A stretch of DNA of 35,345 nt from Bacteroidales bacterium (lineage in GTDB: Bacteria; Bacteroidota; Bacteroidia; Bacteroidales; GWA2-32-17), in contig JAOADU010000009.1 of NCBI GenBank assembly GCA_026417155.1, positions 1 to 35,345 of the forward strand, written 5' to 3'. This document shows positions 8,247 to 16,933 of the stretch, one piece after another. Under the pieces are notes generated by a model. The model was given only the letters and a program-made list of their open reading frames with translations. It had not been told where the DNA came from and did not search any database. Each line of letters starts with the position of its first letter. Position 1 is the first letter of the stretch. Both the position numbers and the translations under genes were made by a program.

Positions 8247-10598
8247 ATGAATAAAGTATTATTGACAATATTTTATTGCTGTATCTTTTTGGTTGCTCAA
8301 ACTCAGAAATTTACAATAAGTGGTTATGTACGCGATAAAAAATCGGGCGAAGATTTACCATCGGCTAATATTCTAGTAGAGGAATTAAAAAAAGGCACAT
8401 CAACCAATACTTATGGCTTTTATTCATTAACATTACCCAAGGGCACATACACAATTAAAGTTTCTTTTATTGGATACAATGATGTAATAAAAAAAATTGT
8501 TCTCGATAAGGATGTAAAGCTAAATTTTAGTTTAGAAGAAACCGTAATTGTAGGGAAAGAAATAGTAATTAGTGGCGAAAAAACAAATAAAAATGTAGAA
8601 AGCATAGAAATGAGCACATATAAATTGCCTGTAGAAATGATAAAAGAAATTCCTTCATTTATGGGGGAGGTAGATGTGCTCAAGTCAATTCAATTGCTTC
8701 CGGGTGTGCAATCATCGGGCGAGGGAAATACTGGCTTTTATGTAAGAGGTGGCGGTCCCGATCAAAATCTAATTTTACTCGATAATGCTGTGGTCTATAA
8801 TGCTGGTCATTTATTCGGTTTTTTTTCAATTTTTAATGCCGATGCCATAAGAGATGTAAACTTGATAAAAGGAGGAGCACCTGCAAACTATGGAGGACGA
8901 CTTTCGTCTGTGCTTGATATAAGCATGAAAGAAGGAAATAACCAAACCTACCATGCCGATGGTGGAGTAGGTATTATTGCATCCAGATTAACAGTACAAG
9001 GACCAATAAAAAAAGATACCTGTTCGTTTATCGTTTCAGGGCGAAGAACATATATTGATGTGCTTACTAAACCCTTTATTAAAGGCAATTTAAAAGGAAC
9101 GGGTTATTACTTTTACGATTTGAATACTAAAATAAATTATCGCTTTAGCGAAAACGACAGGGTATTTTTAAGTGGTTACTTCGGACGCGATGTGTTTTCG
9201 TATAAAAACAAACGCGATGGTTTTTCGGTGCGTTTCCCCTGGGGAAATGCAACCATATCGGCACGATGGAATCATGTATTTAATCAAAAGATTTTTCAAA
9301 ATGTAACAGCCACGTTTAGTGATTATAATTTTATTTTTGGTGCTGAACAAGACAATTTTGAATTTAAAATGTATTCGGGCGTAAGAGATTATTCACTTTC
9401 TGTTGATTATACATATATCCCTAATATTTTGCATACAGTAAAATTTGGTATACAATATACATTTCACGATTTTCAGCCCGGAAGTGCATCGGCACGCATT
9501 GGAGGAACAATGTTCGATTCGGGCAAAATAATTCATTACTATAATCACGATGCAGCTATTTATGTTAACGATGAATGGGATATCTCAGAAAAAATTAAAT
9601 TGTCTATTGGAGTCAGACCAACGCTGTTTTCATTTGTTGGACCATTTACGCGATATGTTTTAGACGATTACAAACGAGCCAAAGATACCATAGAATATAA
9701 AGCAGGCGAACCCATAGCAACATATAAAAATATCGAACCTCGAATATCGCTTCGTTATACAATAAATCAAAGTACGTCGGTAAAAGCTTCGTATTCACAA
9801 AATTATCAATATGTACAATTAGCAAGTATGTCGTCGGCAACATTACCCACTGATGCATGGGTTCCCAGTACCGATTTAATTAAACCGCAGTTTTCAATAC
9901 AATATGCTGCCGGAATTTTTAAAAATTTCATGAATGATACATACGAAACTTCTATTGAAGTATATTATAAAACCATGAAAAATTTAATCGACTACAAAGA
10001 AGGCTTAACCAGCGATGATAATATAGGCAATAATCCGGATAATAATTTTACTTTTGGCACAGGAAAATCATACGGTGCAGAGTTTTTTGTAAAACGCAGA
10101 TTAGGTAAATTTAATGGATGGATAGGATATACTTTATCAAAAACTACTCGCTTATTTCCAACAATAAACAATGGGAAAGAATATCCGGCAAAATACGATC
10201 GACGTCACGATTTATCGATTGTGTTAACATACGATTTGTCGAAACAATGGCAATTTGGTGCAGTATTTGTTTATGCTACCGGCGACGCAACCACATTACC
10301 CGTTTCGCGTTTTTTTATTGAAGGCAGAATTATTAATGAATACGGCGAACGAAACTCTTATAGATTAGCACCATATCATAGAGCCGATGTTTCGGTAACA
10401 TACCATTTCCCAAATAAAGGAAAGAAATGGAAATCGTCGCTTAATTTTTCGGTTTATAATTTATACAATCGGAAGAATCCATATTTTATCTATTTTGATA
10501 CAGAGGTCGATTTAGCAAATTATTCCATTACAACCAAAGCTAAACAAGTTTCTTTGTTTTCTATTTTGCCATCAGTTACATATAATTTTAATTTTTAG
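8247..10598 (+). CDS. TonB-dependent receptor with carboxypeptidase-regulatory-like N-terminal domain
   Basis: This outer-membrane protein is a gated beta barrel that takes up a ligand using energy from TonB. The ATG at 8247 is chosen because the promoter places transcription start near 8229; it gives 783 residues and the signal peptide 'MNKVLLTIFYCCIFLVAQTQ'. Next come a beta-sandwich domain of the CarboxypepD_reg-like family (about 22-105, 'ISGYVRDKKSGEDLPSANI'), a plug domain with 'FYVRGGGPDQNLILLDNAVV' and 'LIKGGAPANYGGRLSSVLDI', and a barrel ending in Phe. It is shorter than typical SusC proteins. The DUF4249 lipoprotein gene follows after 2 bases, a pairing common in this phylum and analogous to SusC/SusD. 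The ligand is unknown. Confidence 0.93.
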   Translation: MNKVLLTIFYCCIFLVAQTQKFTISGYVRDKKSGEDLPSANILVEELKKGTSTNTYGFYSLTLPKGTYTIKVSFIGYNDVIKKIVLDKDVKLNFSLEETVIVGKEIVISGEKTNKNVESIEMSTYKLPVEMIKEIPSFMGEVDVLKSIQLLPGVQSSGEGNTGFYVRGGGPDQNLILLDNAVVYNAGHLFGFFSIFNADAIRDVNLIKGGAPANYGGRLSSVLDISMKEGNNQTYHADGGVGIIASRLTVQGPIKKDTCSFIVSGRRTYIDVLTKPFIKGNLKGTGYYFYDLNTKINYRFSENDRVFLSGYFGRDVFSYKNKRDGFSVRFPWGNATISARWNHVFNQKIFQNVTATFSDYNFIFGAEQDNFEFKMYSGVRDYSLSVDYTYIPNILHTVKFGIQYTFHDFQPGSASARIGGTMFDSGKIIHYYNHDAAIYVNDEWDISEKIKLSIGVRPTLFSFVGPFTRYVLDDYKRAKDTIEYKAGEPIATYKNIEPRISLRYTINQSTSVKASYSQNYQYVQLASMSSATLPTDAWVPSTDLIKPQFSIQYAAGIFKNFMNDTYETSIEVYYKTMKNLIDYKEGLTSDDNIGNNPDNNFTFGTGKSYGAEFFVKRRLGKFNGWIGYTLSKTTRLFPTINNGKEYPAKYDRRHDLSIVLTYDLSKQWQFGAVFVYATGDATTLPVSRFFIEGRIINEYGERNSYRLAPYHRADVSVTYHFPNKGKKWKSSLNFSVYNLYNRKNPYFIYFDTEVDLANYSITTKAKQVSLFSILPSVTYNFNF

Positions 10599-10600
10599 CT

Positions 10601-11494
10601 ATGAAACATTGGTACTTGTTTATAACAATTATGTTGTTACTATCGTGTGAGAAGGAAATTACGGTTGATTTGCCAATTCCCGAAAGCAAGATAGTTATAG
10701 AAGCTGCCATTGAACAAGATGAGTTTGCATGGGCTTTTATTACTCGCACAGCAGCATATTTTGCACCTGTCGATTCATCTATAATTATGAATATGATTGT
10801 AACTAATGCTAAAGTTATTGTCTCTGATGGTGTTGTTAATGATACTCTGAAAATTACTTTCGATCCTTATACATTTCCTTACCTTAAGTATAAAGGAAGC
10901 ATAATAAAAGGTCAGCCTGGTAAACAATATTGGTTAACGGTAATTGCCGACGGAAAAACATTTACTGCTGTTACAACTATTCCTTATCCGGTTCCAATTG
11001 ATAGTTTAAAGTTTAAACCCGATAAAAATCAAGATACCCTAGGTTTTGTTTGGGTATATTTAAAAGACCCCGATACACTCGGAAATTATTATAGAGGCTT
11101 TACAAAAGTTTTAGGCAAAGATAGTGTATTTTTGCATCCCTATCCATCAGTAACCGATGATAGGTTTTTTAATGGACAAACAGCCGAGTATTCATTGTAT
11201 AGAGGTCGAAATCCGCTGGAAGATTCTTTGTATAACGAGATGGGAGTTGGCTCTGATGGAGTGCCACGATGGTATTTTCGCACTGGACAAACGGTTGTTG
11301 TCAAAGTGGCACAAATAGATGCCAAACATTACGATTTTTGGTATTCTATCGAACAGCAATTTATGACCGATGGGAATCCTTTTGCTTCTCCGATTACCAT
11401 ACGATCAAATATTCAAGGGGGTGCAATAGGAGTGTGGGGTGGATATGGAGTAGCGATAGATACGTTAAAAATTCCAAAACATGTAAAAAATTAA
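10601..11494 (+). CDS. DUF4249-family outer-membrane lipoprotein
   Basis: The 297-residue protein starts with a lipoprotein signal, 'MKHWYLFITIMLLLSC', with Cys16 as the lipid-bearing residue. The sequence 'EKEITVDLPIPESKIVIEA' after the Cys and the final 'SNIQGGAIGVWGGYG' segment are typical of the DUF4249 family. The rest is predicted beta structure. It starts 2 bases after the TonB receptor stop, so the genes are co-transcribed and probably form one outer-membrane complex. By analogy with SusD, it may capture the ligand or cap the barrel, but the fold and ligand are not established from the sequence. Confidence 0.85.
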   Translation: MKHWYLFITIMLLLSCEKEITVDLPIPESKIVIEAAIEQDEFAWAFITRTAAYFAPVDSSIIMNMIVTNAKVIVSDGVVNDTLKITFDPYTFPYLKYKGSIIKGQPGKQYWLTVIADGKTFTAVTTIPYPVPIDSLKFKPDKNQDTLGFVWVYLKDPDTLGNYYRGFTKVLGKDSVFLHPYPSVTDDRFFNGQTAEYSLYRGRNPLEDSLYNEMGVGSDGVPRWYFRTGQTVVVKVAQIDAKHYDFWYSIEQQFMTDGNPFASPITIRSNIQGGAIGVWGGYGVAIDTLKIPKHVKN

Positions 11495-11505
11495 ATATGT
11501 TCATA

Positions 11506-11513
11506 TAACTTTG
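11506..11513 (+). promoter_or_regulatory. -7 element TAACTTTG of trxB
   Basis: This matches TAnnTTTG and lies 15 bases before the ATG at 11529. No TTTG is seen at -33. The possible TTG start at 11511 falls inside this element and is therefore rejected as a start codon. Confidence 0.6.
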
Positions 11514-11528
11514 CAAAAAAAAATTAAT

Positions 11529-12527
11529 ATGAATTTATTTTCATCTTTTAATGTAAACGAAAATTCTGGATCAAAACAACATGAAAACTTACCTGTAGAA
11601 CGGGTTAAATGTTTAATATTAGGAAGTGGACCAGCAGGATACACGGCAGCAATTTATGCTGCTCGTGCCAATTTACAACCAGTTCTTTATGAAGGATTAC
11701 AACCTGGTGGTCAATTAACAACCACAACCGAGGTAGAAAATTTTCCCGGATACCCCGAAGGTGTTACAGGTCCGGTAATGATGGAGGATTTTAAAAAGCA
11801 AGCTATACGATTTGGTACAGATGTGCGTTTTGGTTTAGCAACAAAGGTTGATTTTTCTGGACCTATTCATAAAGTATGGATTGATGACGAAAAAATTATT
11901 GAAGCAGATGTTGTCATAATAGCAACAGGTGCAACAGCTAAGTATTTAGGCTTACCATCCGAAGAAAAATATAAAGGGATGGGTGTTTCGGCATGTGCAA
12001 CGTGCGATGGTTTTTTTTATCGTGGCCAAGATGTTGCTGTGGTTGGTGGTGGCGATACGGCATGCGAAGAGGCCTCGTATTTGGCAGGAATGTGCCGCAA
12101 AGTGTATATGATTGTCCGCAGAAATCAGCTACGTGCTTCAAAGGCAATGCAAAAAAGGGTATTAAATGCTCATAATATTGAAATATTGTTCGAACACCAA
12201 ACTAAAGAAATAGTTGGCGACGAAAAAGGAGTTAATGGTGTTATTTTAATTGATAAAGAGGGCAATGAAAAGAGAATTGATGTAACTGGCTTTTTTGTCG
12301 CTATAGGACATCATCCCAATTCAGAGGTTTTTAAGCCATATATCGAAACCGATGAAGCAGGTTATATTATTACAAAACCAGGCAGTACATTAACAAATAT
12401 ACCAGGAGTATTTGCCTGTGGTGATGTACAAGACAAATATTATAGACAAGCTATTACAGCGGCAGCCAGTGGTTGTATGGCAGCCATTGATGCCGAACGA
12501 TATTTAGCAGCAAAAGAAACTACCTAA
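11529..12527 (+). CDS. trxB: Thioredoxin reductase (NADPH)
   Basis: A cytoplasmic flavoenzyme that reduces thioredoxin with NADPH. Starting at 11529 gives 332 residues with an N-terminal extension of about 20 residues before the FAD-binding 'GSGPAGYTAAIYAARA'. The redox-active pair is Cys156-Ala-Thr-Cys159 ('ACATCDGFF'). NADPH binding is shown by 'VVGGGDTACEEA', and the second FAD motif is 'GVFACGDVQD'. Length and motif order fit the bacterial low-molecular-weight TrxB family. It has its own promoter within 35 bases of the DUF4249 stop and faces amrS tail to tail, with 5 bases between stops and no visible terminator. Confidence 0.97.
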   Translation: MNLFSSFNVNENSGSKQHENLPVERVKCLILGSGPAGYTAAIYAARANLQPVLYEGLQPGGQLTTTTEVENFPGYPEGVTGPVMMEDFKKQAIRFGTDVRFGLATKVDFSGPIHKVWIDDEKIIEADVVIIATGATAKYLGLPSEEKYKGMGVSACATCDGFFYRGQDVAVVGGGDTACEEASYLAGMCRKVYMIVRRNQLRASKAMQKRVLNAHNIEILFEHQTKEIVGDEKGVNGVILIDKEGNEKRIDVTGFFVAIGHHPNSEVFKPYIETDEAGYIITKPGSTLTNIPGVFACGDVQDKYYRQAITAAASGCMAAIDAERYLAAKETT

Positions 12528-12532
12528 AAGAA

Positions 12533-13402
12533 TTATAAACTTACATTTCCTGCATACACGTATGCAATCCCTTTAGTTTGTGCTATTTCTAATGCTTTTC
12601 TTATATGATCAATAGGCGTAGGGTACAAGTTTGTTAACTGATGACGGGGAAAAAAACGTGTGAAATGCAGCGGAACAAAAGATAATTTTTCTGAAATAAG
12701 CCAATCAATAAATTGCTCAATTTGTATAATATCATCGGAATAATTTGGAACCATTAAATACGTAAGTTCAACATGAACGTTTTGTTGAATAAGTGTTTTA
12801 ATTGTTTCTAATACAGGTTTTAATTTCCCTCCTGTAAGTTCATAATATGTATGTTCAGAAAATGCTTTAACATCAATATTGGCGGCATCTAAAAATGGGA
12901 TCAATTTTAATAACGGTTCTTTACAAATGTAGCCATTAGATACCATCACAGTTTTTATATGATGGATTTTAGCAAGCTCGGCTGTTTCAAGCATGAATTC
13001 ATAAAAGATAGTGGGTTCGGAATATGTAAATGAAATAGAGGGACAATTTCTTGCAAGGCAAATAGTAATTATTTCCTGTGGGGTTAAGTTTTCTGTATCA
13101 ACACAATCAATTTGCTGGGATATATGTGAATTTTGGCAGTTCTTACACTTTAAATTACAACCCGCAATAGCAAAAGACAATGTTTTTGTTCCAGGTAAGA
13201 AGTGATATAAAGGCTTTTTCTCGATAGGATCAATCGCCAAAGCACAAATGTTTTGATAAGCAGAAGTATAAAGTACAAAATCCTCGTTATAGCGAACTTT
13301 ACAAATTCCACTGTGGTTGGGCTTTATGAAACAATTATGCGGACAAAGCTTACAACGAATATAATCTTGCTCTAATTCCCAGAACAAAGCATTTTTTTTC
13401 AT
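12533..13402 (-). CDS. amrS: AmrS: radical SAM enzyme of the AmmeMemoRadiSam group
   Basis: This 289-residue radical SAM protein has the cluster motif CX3CX2C at Cys82, Cys86 and Cys89 ('GCNLKCKNCQN'). The N-terminal Cys-rich segment 'CKLCPHNCFIKPNHSGICKVR' (Cys17, 20, 24, 34) and 'DPIEKKPLYHFLPG' are hallmarks of AmrS, related to pyruvate-formate-lyase activating enzymes. In many genomes AmrS is encoded with a MEMO1 homologue and an AMMECR1 protein, and the substrate of the group is not established. Neither partner is present in this window. It starts 1 base after the stop of the upstream serine-hydrolase gene, so the two are translated from one mRNA, probably coupled. Confidence 0.9.
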   Translation of the reverse strand: MKKNALFWELEQDYIRCKLCPHNCFIKPNHSGICKVRYNEDFVLYTSAYQNICALAIDPIEKKPLYHFLPGTKTLSFAIAGCNLKCKNCQNSHISQQIDCVDTENLTPQEIITICLARNCPSISFTYSEPTIFYEFMLETAELAKIHHIKTVMVSNGYICKEPLLKLIPFLDAANIDVKAFSEHTYYELTGGKLKPVLETIKTLIQQNVHVELTYLMVPNYSDDIIQIEQFIDWLISEKLSFVPLHFTRFFPRHQLTNLYPTPIDHIRKALEIAQTKGIAYVYAGNVSL

Positions 13403-13403
13403 A

Positions 13404-14540
13404 CTATGGCACTAAGTCAAATGCAGCATCAATATAACGATATAAATCGGCAGTATAGTGTCCTATGGTTTGTCGGGTTGATTTGTGACCTAATCGAACA
13501 ATAACCATTTGTTTTTCGGGAATAATGATTATAAATTGCCCATACAATCCCCATGCTAAGGTAATATTCATGTTTTTGTAATTCAGCAGCCACCATTGAT
13601 ATCCATAGAAATCGACACTATTCCCTTCATTGTCGGTAAGATTTTTTGCTGGACTTGTGCTTTCTTTGATATATTTTTCATTTAATATTTGCTTGCCATT
13701 AACTTTTCCTTCATGTAAAACAAACAATCCTATTTTAGCAAAATCTCTTGCAGTAGCATAAAAACAGCAATAGGCTTTTTCGTAACCATTTTTTCTGTCA
13801 ATACTCCATAGTGCTGCATGTTCAGCACCTATAGGATTCCAAAGCTTTTCATAAGTGTATTCGCTGATGTTTTTATTAAGAGCTTCGGAAAGAAGTAAGC
13901 CAAGAATTTGTGTGTTGCAACTCAGATAACGAAACGTATATCCGGGTGTTTGCATTACGCGTAAATTCATCATTTGTTTATATAAGTTGCGACCATAATA
14001 TGCACGCGTAGTTTTACTAAAAGGATTGAAATAGCTTTCGTCCCATGTTAAGCCACTGCTCATCGTTAACAGATCTTTTATTCGAATATGTTTTTTGCAG
14101 GCACTATTAAATTCTGGAAGATATTCACAGGCATATTGATCAACTGATTTAATTTTTCCATCTTGAATAGCAAAGCCAATAAGCAAGCCTGTAATGCTTT
14201 TAGCCATAGAAAAAGAATTAGATATCACATTAGGACCGCCATTATTCCAGTATTGTTCAAAGATTAATGAATCATCTTTTAATACCAAAAAGGCAGTTGT
14301 TTTATATTTCATGAATTCTTGAAAATATTCGGAAGATAAATTTTTTTGGTTGTAATGTACCGATTGTTTTAATGCAATGGGCGATTCTGAAGCGGCAATA
14401 GTTCGATAGGGAAAAATTTTGTAATCATATATACCGGCCGTCTGATAGTATAAAGCTCGGCTGATGTAACAACTTTGAAAAACAAATGGAAGAAAAAATA
14501 TTATTATCCATTGCCAATTATTGGAAATAAGTTTTTTCAT
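13404..14540 (-). CDS. Serine hydrolase of the class C beta-lactamase/esterase fold
   Basis: The 378-residue protein has a hydrophobic N-terminus ending in 'FVFQSC' (Cys24), possibly a lipoprotein signal although the box is imperfect. The active-site motif SxxK is at Ser111 to Lys114 ('SFSMAKSITG'). The tyrosine motif is probably Tyr205 ('RYLSCNTQILG'), which resembles the NylB/EstB branch more than true AmpC. 'DLLTMSSGLTWDE' is also typical. Members include esterases, D-aminopeptidases and 6-aminohexanoate-dimer hydrolases, so the substrate cannot be named. A role in beta-lactam resistance is not supported. It is the first gene of a two-gene unit with amrS. The base gap of 1 is unusual enough to suggest a functional link, but none is known. 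Confidence 0.85.
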   Translation of the reverse strand: MKKLISNNWQWIIIFFLPFVFQSCYISRALYYQTAGIYDYKIFPYRTIAASESPIALKQSVHYNQKNLSSEYFQEFMKYKTTAFLVLKDDSLIFEQYWNNGGPNVISNSFSMAKSITGLLIGFAIQDGKIKSVDQYACEYLPEFNSACKKHIRIKDLLTMSSGLTWDESYFNPFSKTTRAYYGRNLYKQMMNLRVMQTPGYTFRYLSCNTQILGLLLSEALNKNISEYTYEKLWNPIGAEHAALWSIDRKNGYEKAYCCFYATARDFAKIGLFVLHEGKVNGKQILNEKYIKESTSPAKNLTDNEGNSVDFYGYQWWLLNYKNMNITLAWGLYGQFIIIIPEKQMVIVRLGHKSTRQTIGHYTADLYRYIDAAFDLVP

Positions 14541-14556
14541 GAATAATTGATTTATA

Positions 14557-14564
14557 CAAAGGTA
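14557..14564 (-). promoter_or_regulatory. -7 element TACCTTTG of the hydrolase-amrS unit
   Basis: Read on the minus strand from 14564, this matches TAnnTTTG and lies 16 bases before the hydrolase ATG. A -33 TTTG is not evident. Confidence 0.55.
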
Positions 14565-14649
14565 ACGAAAAATTTACGGAAAACGTAATGATTTGTTAAT
14601 ACAAACGTTATATTTAGTTTTTCGACATTTTAATGCAGAAAAAAATATT

Positions 14650-14680
14650 TTTGAAAATCAGAATGTTTAATCTATCTTTG
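14650..14680 (+). promoter_or_regulatory. Promoter of the lpxC-fabZ / lpxA / queG operon
   Basis: TTTG at 14650-14653, a 19-base spacer and TATCTTTG at 14673-14680 give a perfect Bacteroidota promoter. Transcription would start near 14686, which excludes the upstream in-frame ATG at 14633 as the start of lpxC. Confidence 0.85.
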
Positions 14681-14707
14681 TGCTCGTTTTTTTTAAAGAA
14701 ATTACTG

Positions 14708-16120
14708 ATGATAGGCAAAATGCAACGCACCATAAAAATGCCTGTTACTTTTTCAGGGAAAGGACTACATACAGGTGTTTTTAGTACTATTACATTAAAG
14801 CCAGCTCCGGTAAATCATGGAATTGTTTTTCAACGTATCGATATAGAAGGTAATCCAACGGTACGAGCTATTGTAGAAAATGTACATTCTACGGCACGTG
14901 GTACTTCGATAAAAGAAAACGGGGTGTATGTTCATACCATAGAACATTTGATGAGTGCAGTTTATGGTCTCGAAATAGACAATTTACTCATTGAAGTAAA
15001 TGGCGAAGAAGTGCCAATAATGGATGGCAGTTCTAAAGATTTTGTGAAAGGAATTCTTACAATAGGCATTTTTGAACAAGATGAAGCAAAATATTTTTTC
15101 GAAATAAAACAACCCATTACATTTACAATACCAGAAACCGGTAGCGAATATATTGCATTCCCCGACGATGAATTTAACGTTACAGTTTTAATCGACTACC
15201 CGTCCGAAATGCTAAAAAATCAGTTTGCTACATTGCCCAGTTTATCAATGTATGAAAATGAAATAGCTAACTGCCGTACATTTGTATTTTTACATGAATT
15301 GGAGTATTTAGCAAAAAATGGATTGGTGAAAGGTGGCGATTTGAACAATGCCATAGTACTTGTAGACAAAAAACTTAAAAAAGAAGAAATAAACGCTATA
15401 GCCGATTTGTTGGGGAAACCACATTTAGATTATGAACCCGATTTAGGTTTGTTAAATCAAACTTCTCTAAATTTTACGAATGAATTTGCACGCCACAAGT
15501 TGCTCGATTTTATTGGCGACATTTCTTTAGTTGGCACATATATTAAAGGTAAAATTATTGCCAAAAAGCCAGGTCATAAAGCAAATGTAGAATTTGCAAA
15601 GCAATTGTATCAGTACATCAAGAAAGAGAAAGCAAAGCCTACGATGCCCGTTGTAGATATATTTGCTAAACCCGTAATGGAAATAAGCGATATACAAAAA
15701 TTATTGCCGCATCGTTACCCTTTTTTGCTTGTAGATAAAATATTGAAAATAGATGAAAACAGTATCGTAGGTTTGAAAAATGTAACCTATAATGAAGCGT
15801 ATTTTATAGGACATTTTCCTAACGAACCTGTAATGCCCGGTGTATTAATCGTAGAGGCAATGGCACAGGTTGGTGGAATTTTAGTATTAAACTCTGTTCC
15901 CGATCCTGAGAATTATTCGACATATTTTTTAAAAATCGATCAAGTAAAATTTAAGAAAAAAGTTGTGCCAGGCGATACGTTAGTGTTTAAATTAGAACTT
16001 GTTAGTCCTGTTCGTCGAGGCATTGCTACAATGAAAGGTTTAGCTTTTGTTGGAGATACCGTAGTAACCGAAGGTTTATTAACAGCACAAATTGCAAAAA
16101 AACAGGAAAAAGTAAATTAG
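14708..16120 (+). CDS. lpxC: Bifunctional LpxC-FabZ: UDP-3-O-acyl-GlcNAc deacetylase fused to 3-hydroxyacyl-ACP dehydratase
   Basis: The LpxC part performs the committed deacetylation of lipid A synthesis; the FabZ part dehydrates 3-hydroxyacyl-ACP in fatty acid synthesis. Both act in the cytoplasm on the same acyl-ACP pool. The frame could start at 14633, but the promoter puts transcription start at about 14686, so 14708 (or 14720, 'MQRTIKMPVTF') is used; 471 residues result. In LpxC, 'FSGKGLHTG', zinc ligands His80 ('HTIEHLMSAVYG'), His263 and Asp267 ('RHKLLDFIGD') are intact. The FabZ part, from about residue 322, has the catalytic His in 'LLPHRYPFLLVDKI' and Glu in 'GHFPNEPVMPGVLIVEAMAQ'. 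This fusion is known in Bacteroidota. lpxA follows after 6 bases. Confidence 0.96.
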   Translation: MIGKMQRTIKMPVTFSGKGLHTGVFSTITLKPAPVNHGIVFQRIDIEGNPTVRAIVENVHSTARGTSIKENGVYVHTIEHLMSAVYGLEIDNLLIEVNGEEVPIMDGSSKDFVKGILTIGIFEQDEAKYFFEIKQPITFTIPETGSEYIAFPDDEFNVTVLIDYPSEMLKNQFATLPSLSMYENEIANCRTFVFLHELEYLAKNGLVKGGDLNNAIVLVDKKLKKEEINAIADLLGKPHLDYEPDLGLLNQTSLNFTNEFARHKLLDFIGDISLVGTYIKGKIIAKKPGHKANVEFAKQLYQYIKKEKAKPTMPVVDIFAKPVMEISDIQKLLPHRYPFLLVDKILKIDENSIVGLKNVTYNEAYFIGHFPNEPVMPGVLIVEAMAQVGGILVLNSVPDPENYSTYFLKIDQVKFKKKVVPGDTLVFKLELVSPVRRGIATMKGLAFVGDTVVTEGLLTAQIAKKQEKVN

Positions 16121-16126
16121 TTATTT

Positions 16127-16927
16127 ATGAAGCAGCCGTTAGCATACATTCATCCAGAAGCAAAAATTGCAAATAATGTTATCATCGATCCTTTTGTTAC
16201 CATCGAAAAAAATGTTGAAATAGGAGAAGGAACATGGATAGGATCGAATGCAGTTATAATGGAGGGTGCTCGAATAGGAAAAAATTGTAAAATTTATCCT
16301 GGTGCAGTAATATCGGCAGCTCCACAAGATTTAAAATTTACAGGCGAAGAAACTGTAACCATAATAGGCGATAATACTACTATTCGAGAATTTGCGACCA
16401 TCAACCGTGGTACAAAAGCTAGTTATAAAACTGTAGTAGGAAGCAATTGCTTACTAATGGCATATGTTCATGTAGCGCATGATTGCATAGTTGGAAACAA
16501 CTGTATTCTTGCCAATAATACTACTCTTGCCGGTCATGTAATAGTCGAAGATTATGCAAACTTAGGTGGTTTGGTTGCTGTGCATCAATTTGTAAAAATA
16601 GGAGCTCATTGTTATATCTCGGGAGGAAGCCTTGTAAGAAAAGATGTTCCGCCTTATGTTAAAGCAGCGCGTGAACCGTTGAGTTATGTAGGGATTAATT
16701 CTATAGGTCTTCGAAGAAGGAATTATACAAACGAGCAAATTCAGCAAATACAAGAAATTTATCGCTATTTGTATTTGAAAAATATGAATATTTCGCAGGC
16801 ATTGGAGTATATCGAAAAAGAATTACCTGCATCAAAAGAAAAAGACGACATAGTAATGTTTATTCGCAATTCTACACGAGGTATTATGAGAGGTTATGGC
16901 TCATCAAAAACAAATGGCGATTATTAG
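16127..16927 (+). CDS. lpxA: LpxA: acyl-ACP--UDP-N-acetylglucosamine O-acyltransferase
   Basis: It carries out the first step of lipid A synthesis, moving a 3-hydroxyacyl chain from ACP to UDP-GlcNAc in the cytoplasm. The 266 residues begin with hexapeptide repeats of a left-handed beta helix ('IDPFVTIEKNVEIGEGTWIG', then 'VIMEGARIGKNCKIYPGAVI'). The catalytic His is His118 in 'HVAHDC', equivalent to His125 of E. coli. The C-terminal helical part is typical ('RRRNYTNEQIQQIQEIYRYL'). It sits 6 bases after lpxC-fabZ and 6 before queG, so it belongs to the same operon. The product is consumed by the gene before it, in the usual pathway order LpxA then LpxC. Confidence 0.97.
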   Translation: MKQPLAYIHPEAKIANNVIIDPFVTIEKNVEIGEGTWIGSNAVIMEGARIGKNCKIYPGAVISAAPQDLKFTGEETVTIIGDNTTIREFATINRGTKASYKTVVGSNCLLMAYVHVAHDCIVGNNCILANNTTLAGHVIVEDYANLGGLVAVHQFVKIGAHCYISGGSLVRKDVPPYVKAAREPLSYVGINSIGLRRRNYTNEQIQQIQEIYRYLYLKNMNISQALEYIEKELPASKEKDDIVMFIRNSTRGIMRGYGSSKTNGDY

Positions 16928-16933
16928 CATAGT

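Noticed and set aside
11269-11508. Overlapping plus-strand frame across the end of the DUF4249 gene
   Set aside because: It is an out-of-frame shadow of a well-supported gene with no recognisable protein features.
13404-14540. Calling the serine hydrolase a beta-lactamase
   Set aside because: The motifs fit the wider esterase/NylB branch; nothing in the sequence or neighbourhood supports antibiotic resistance.
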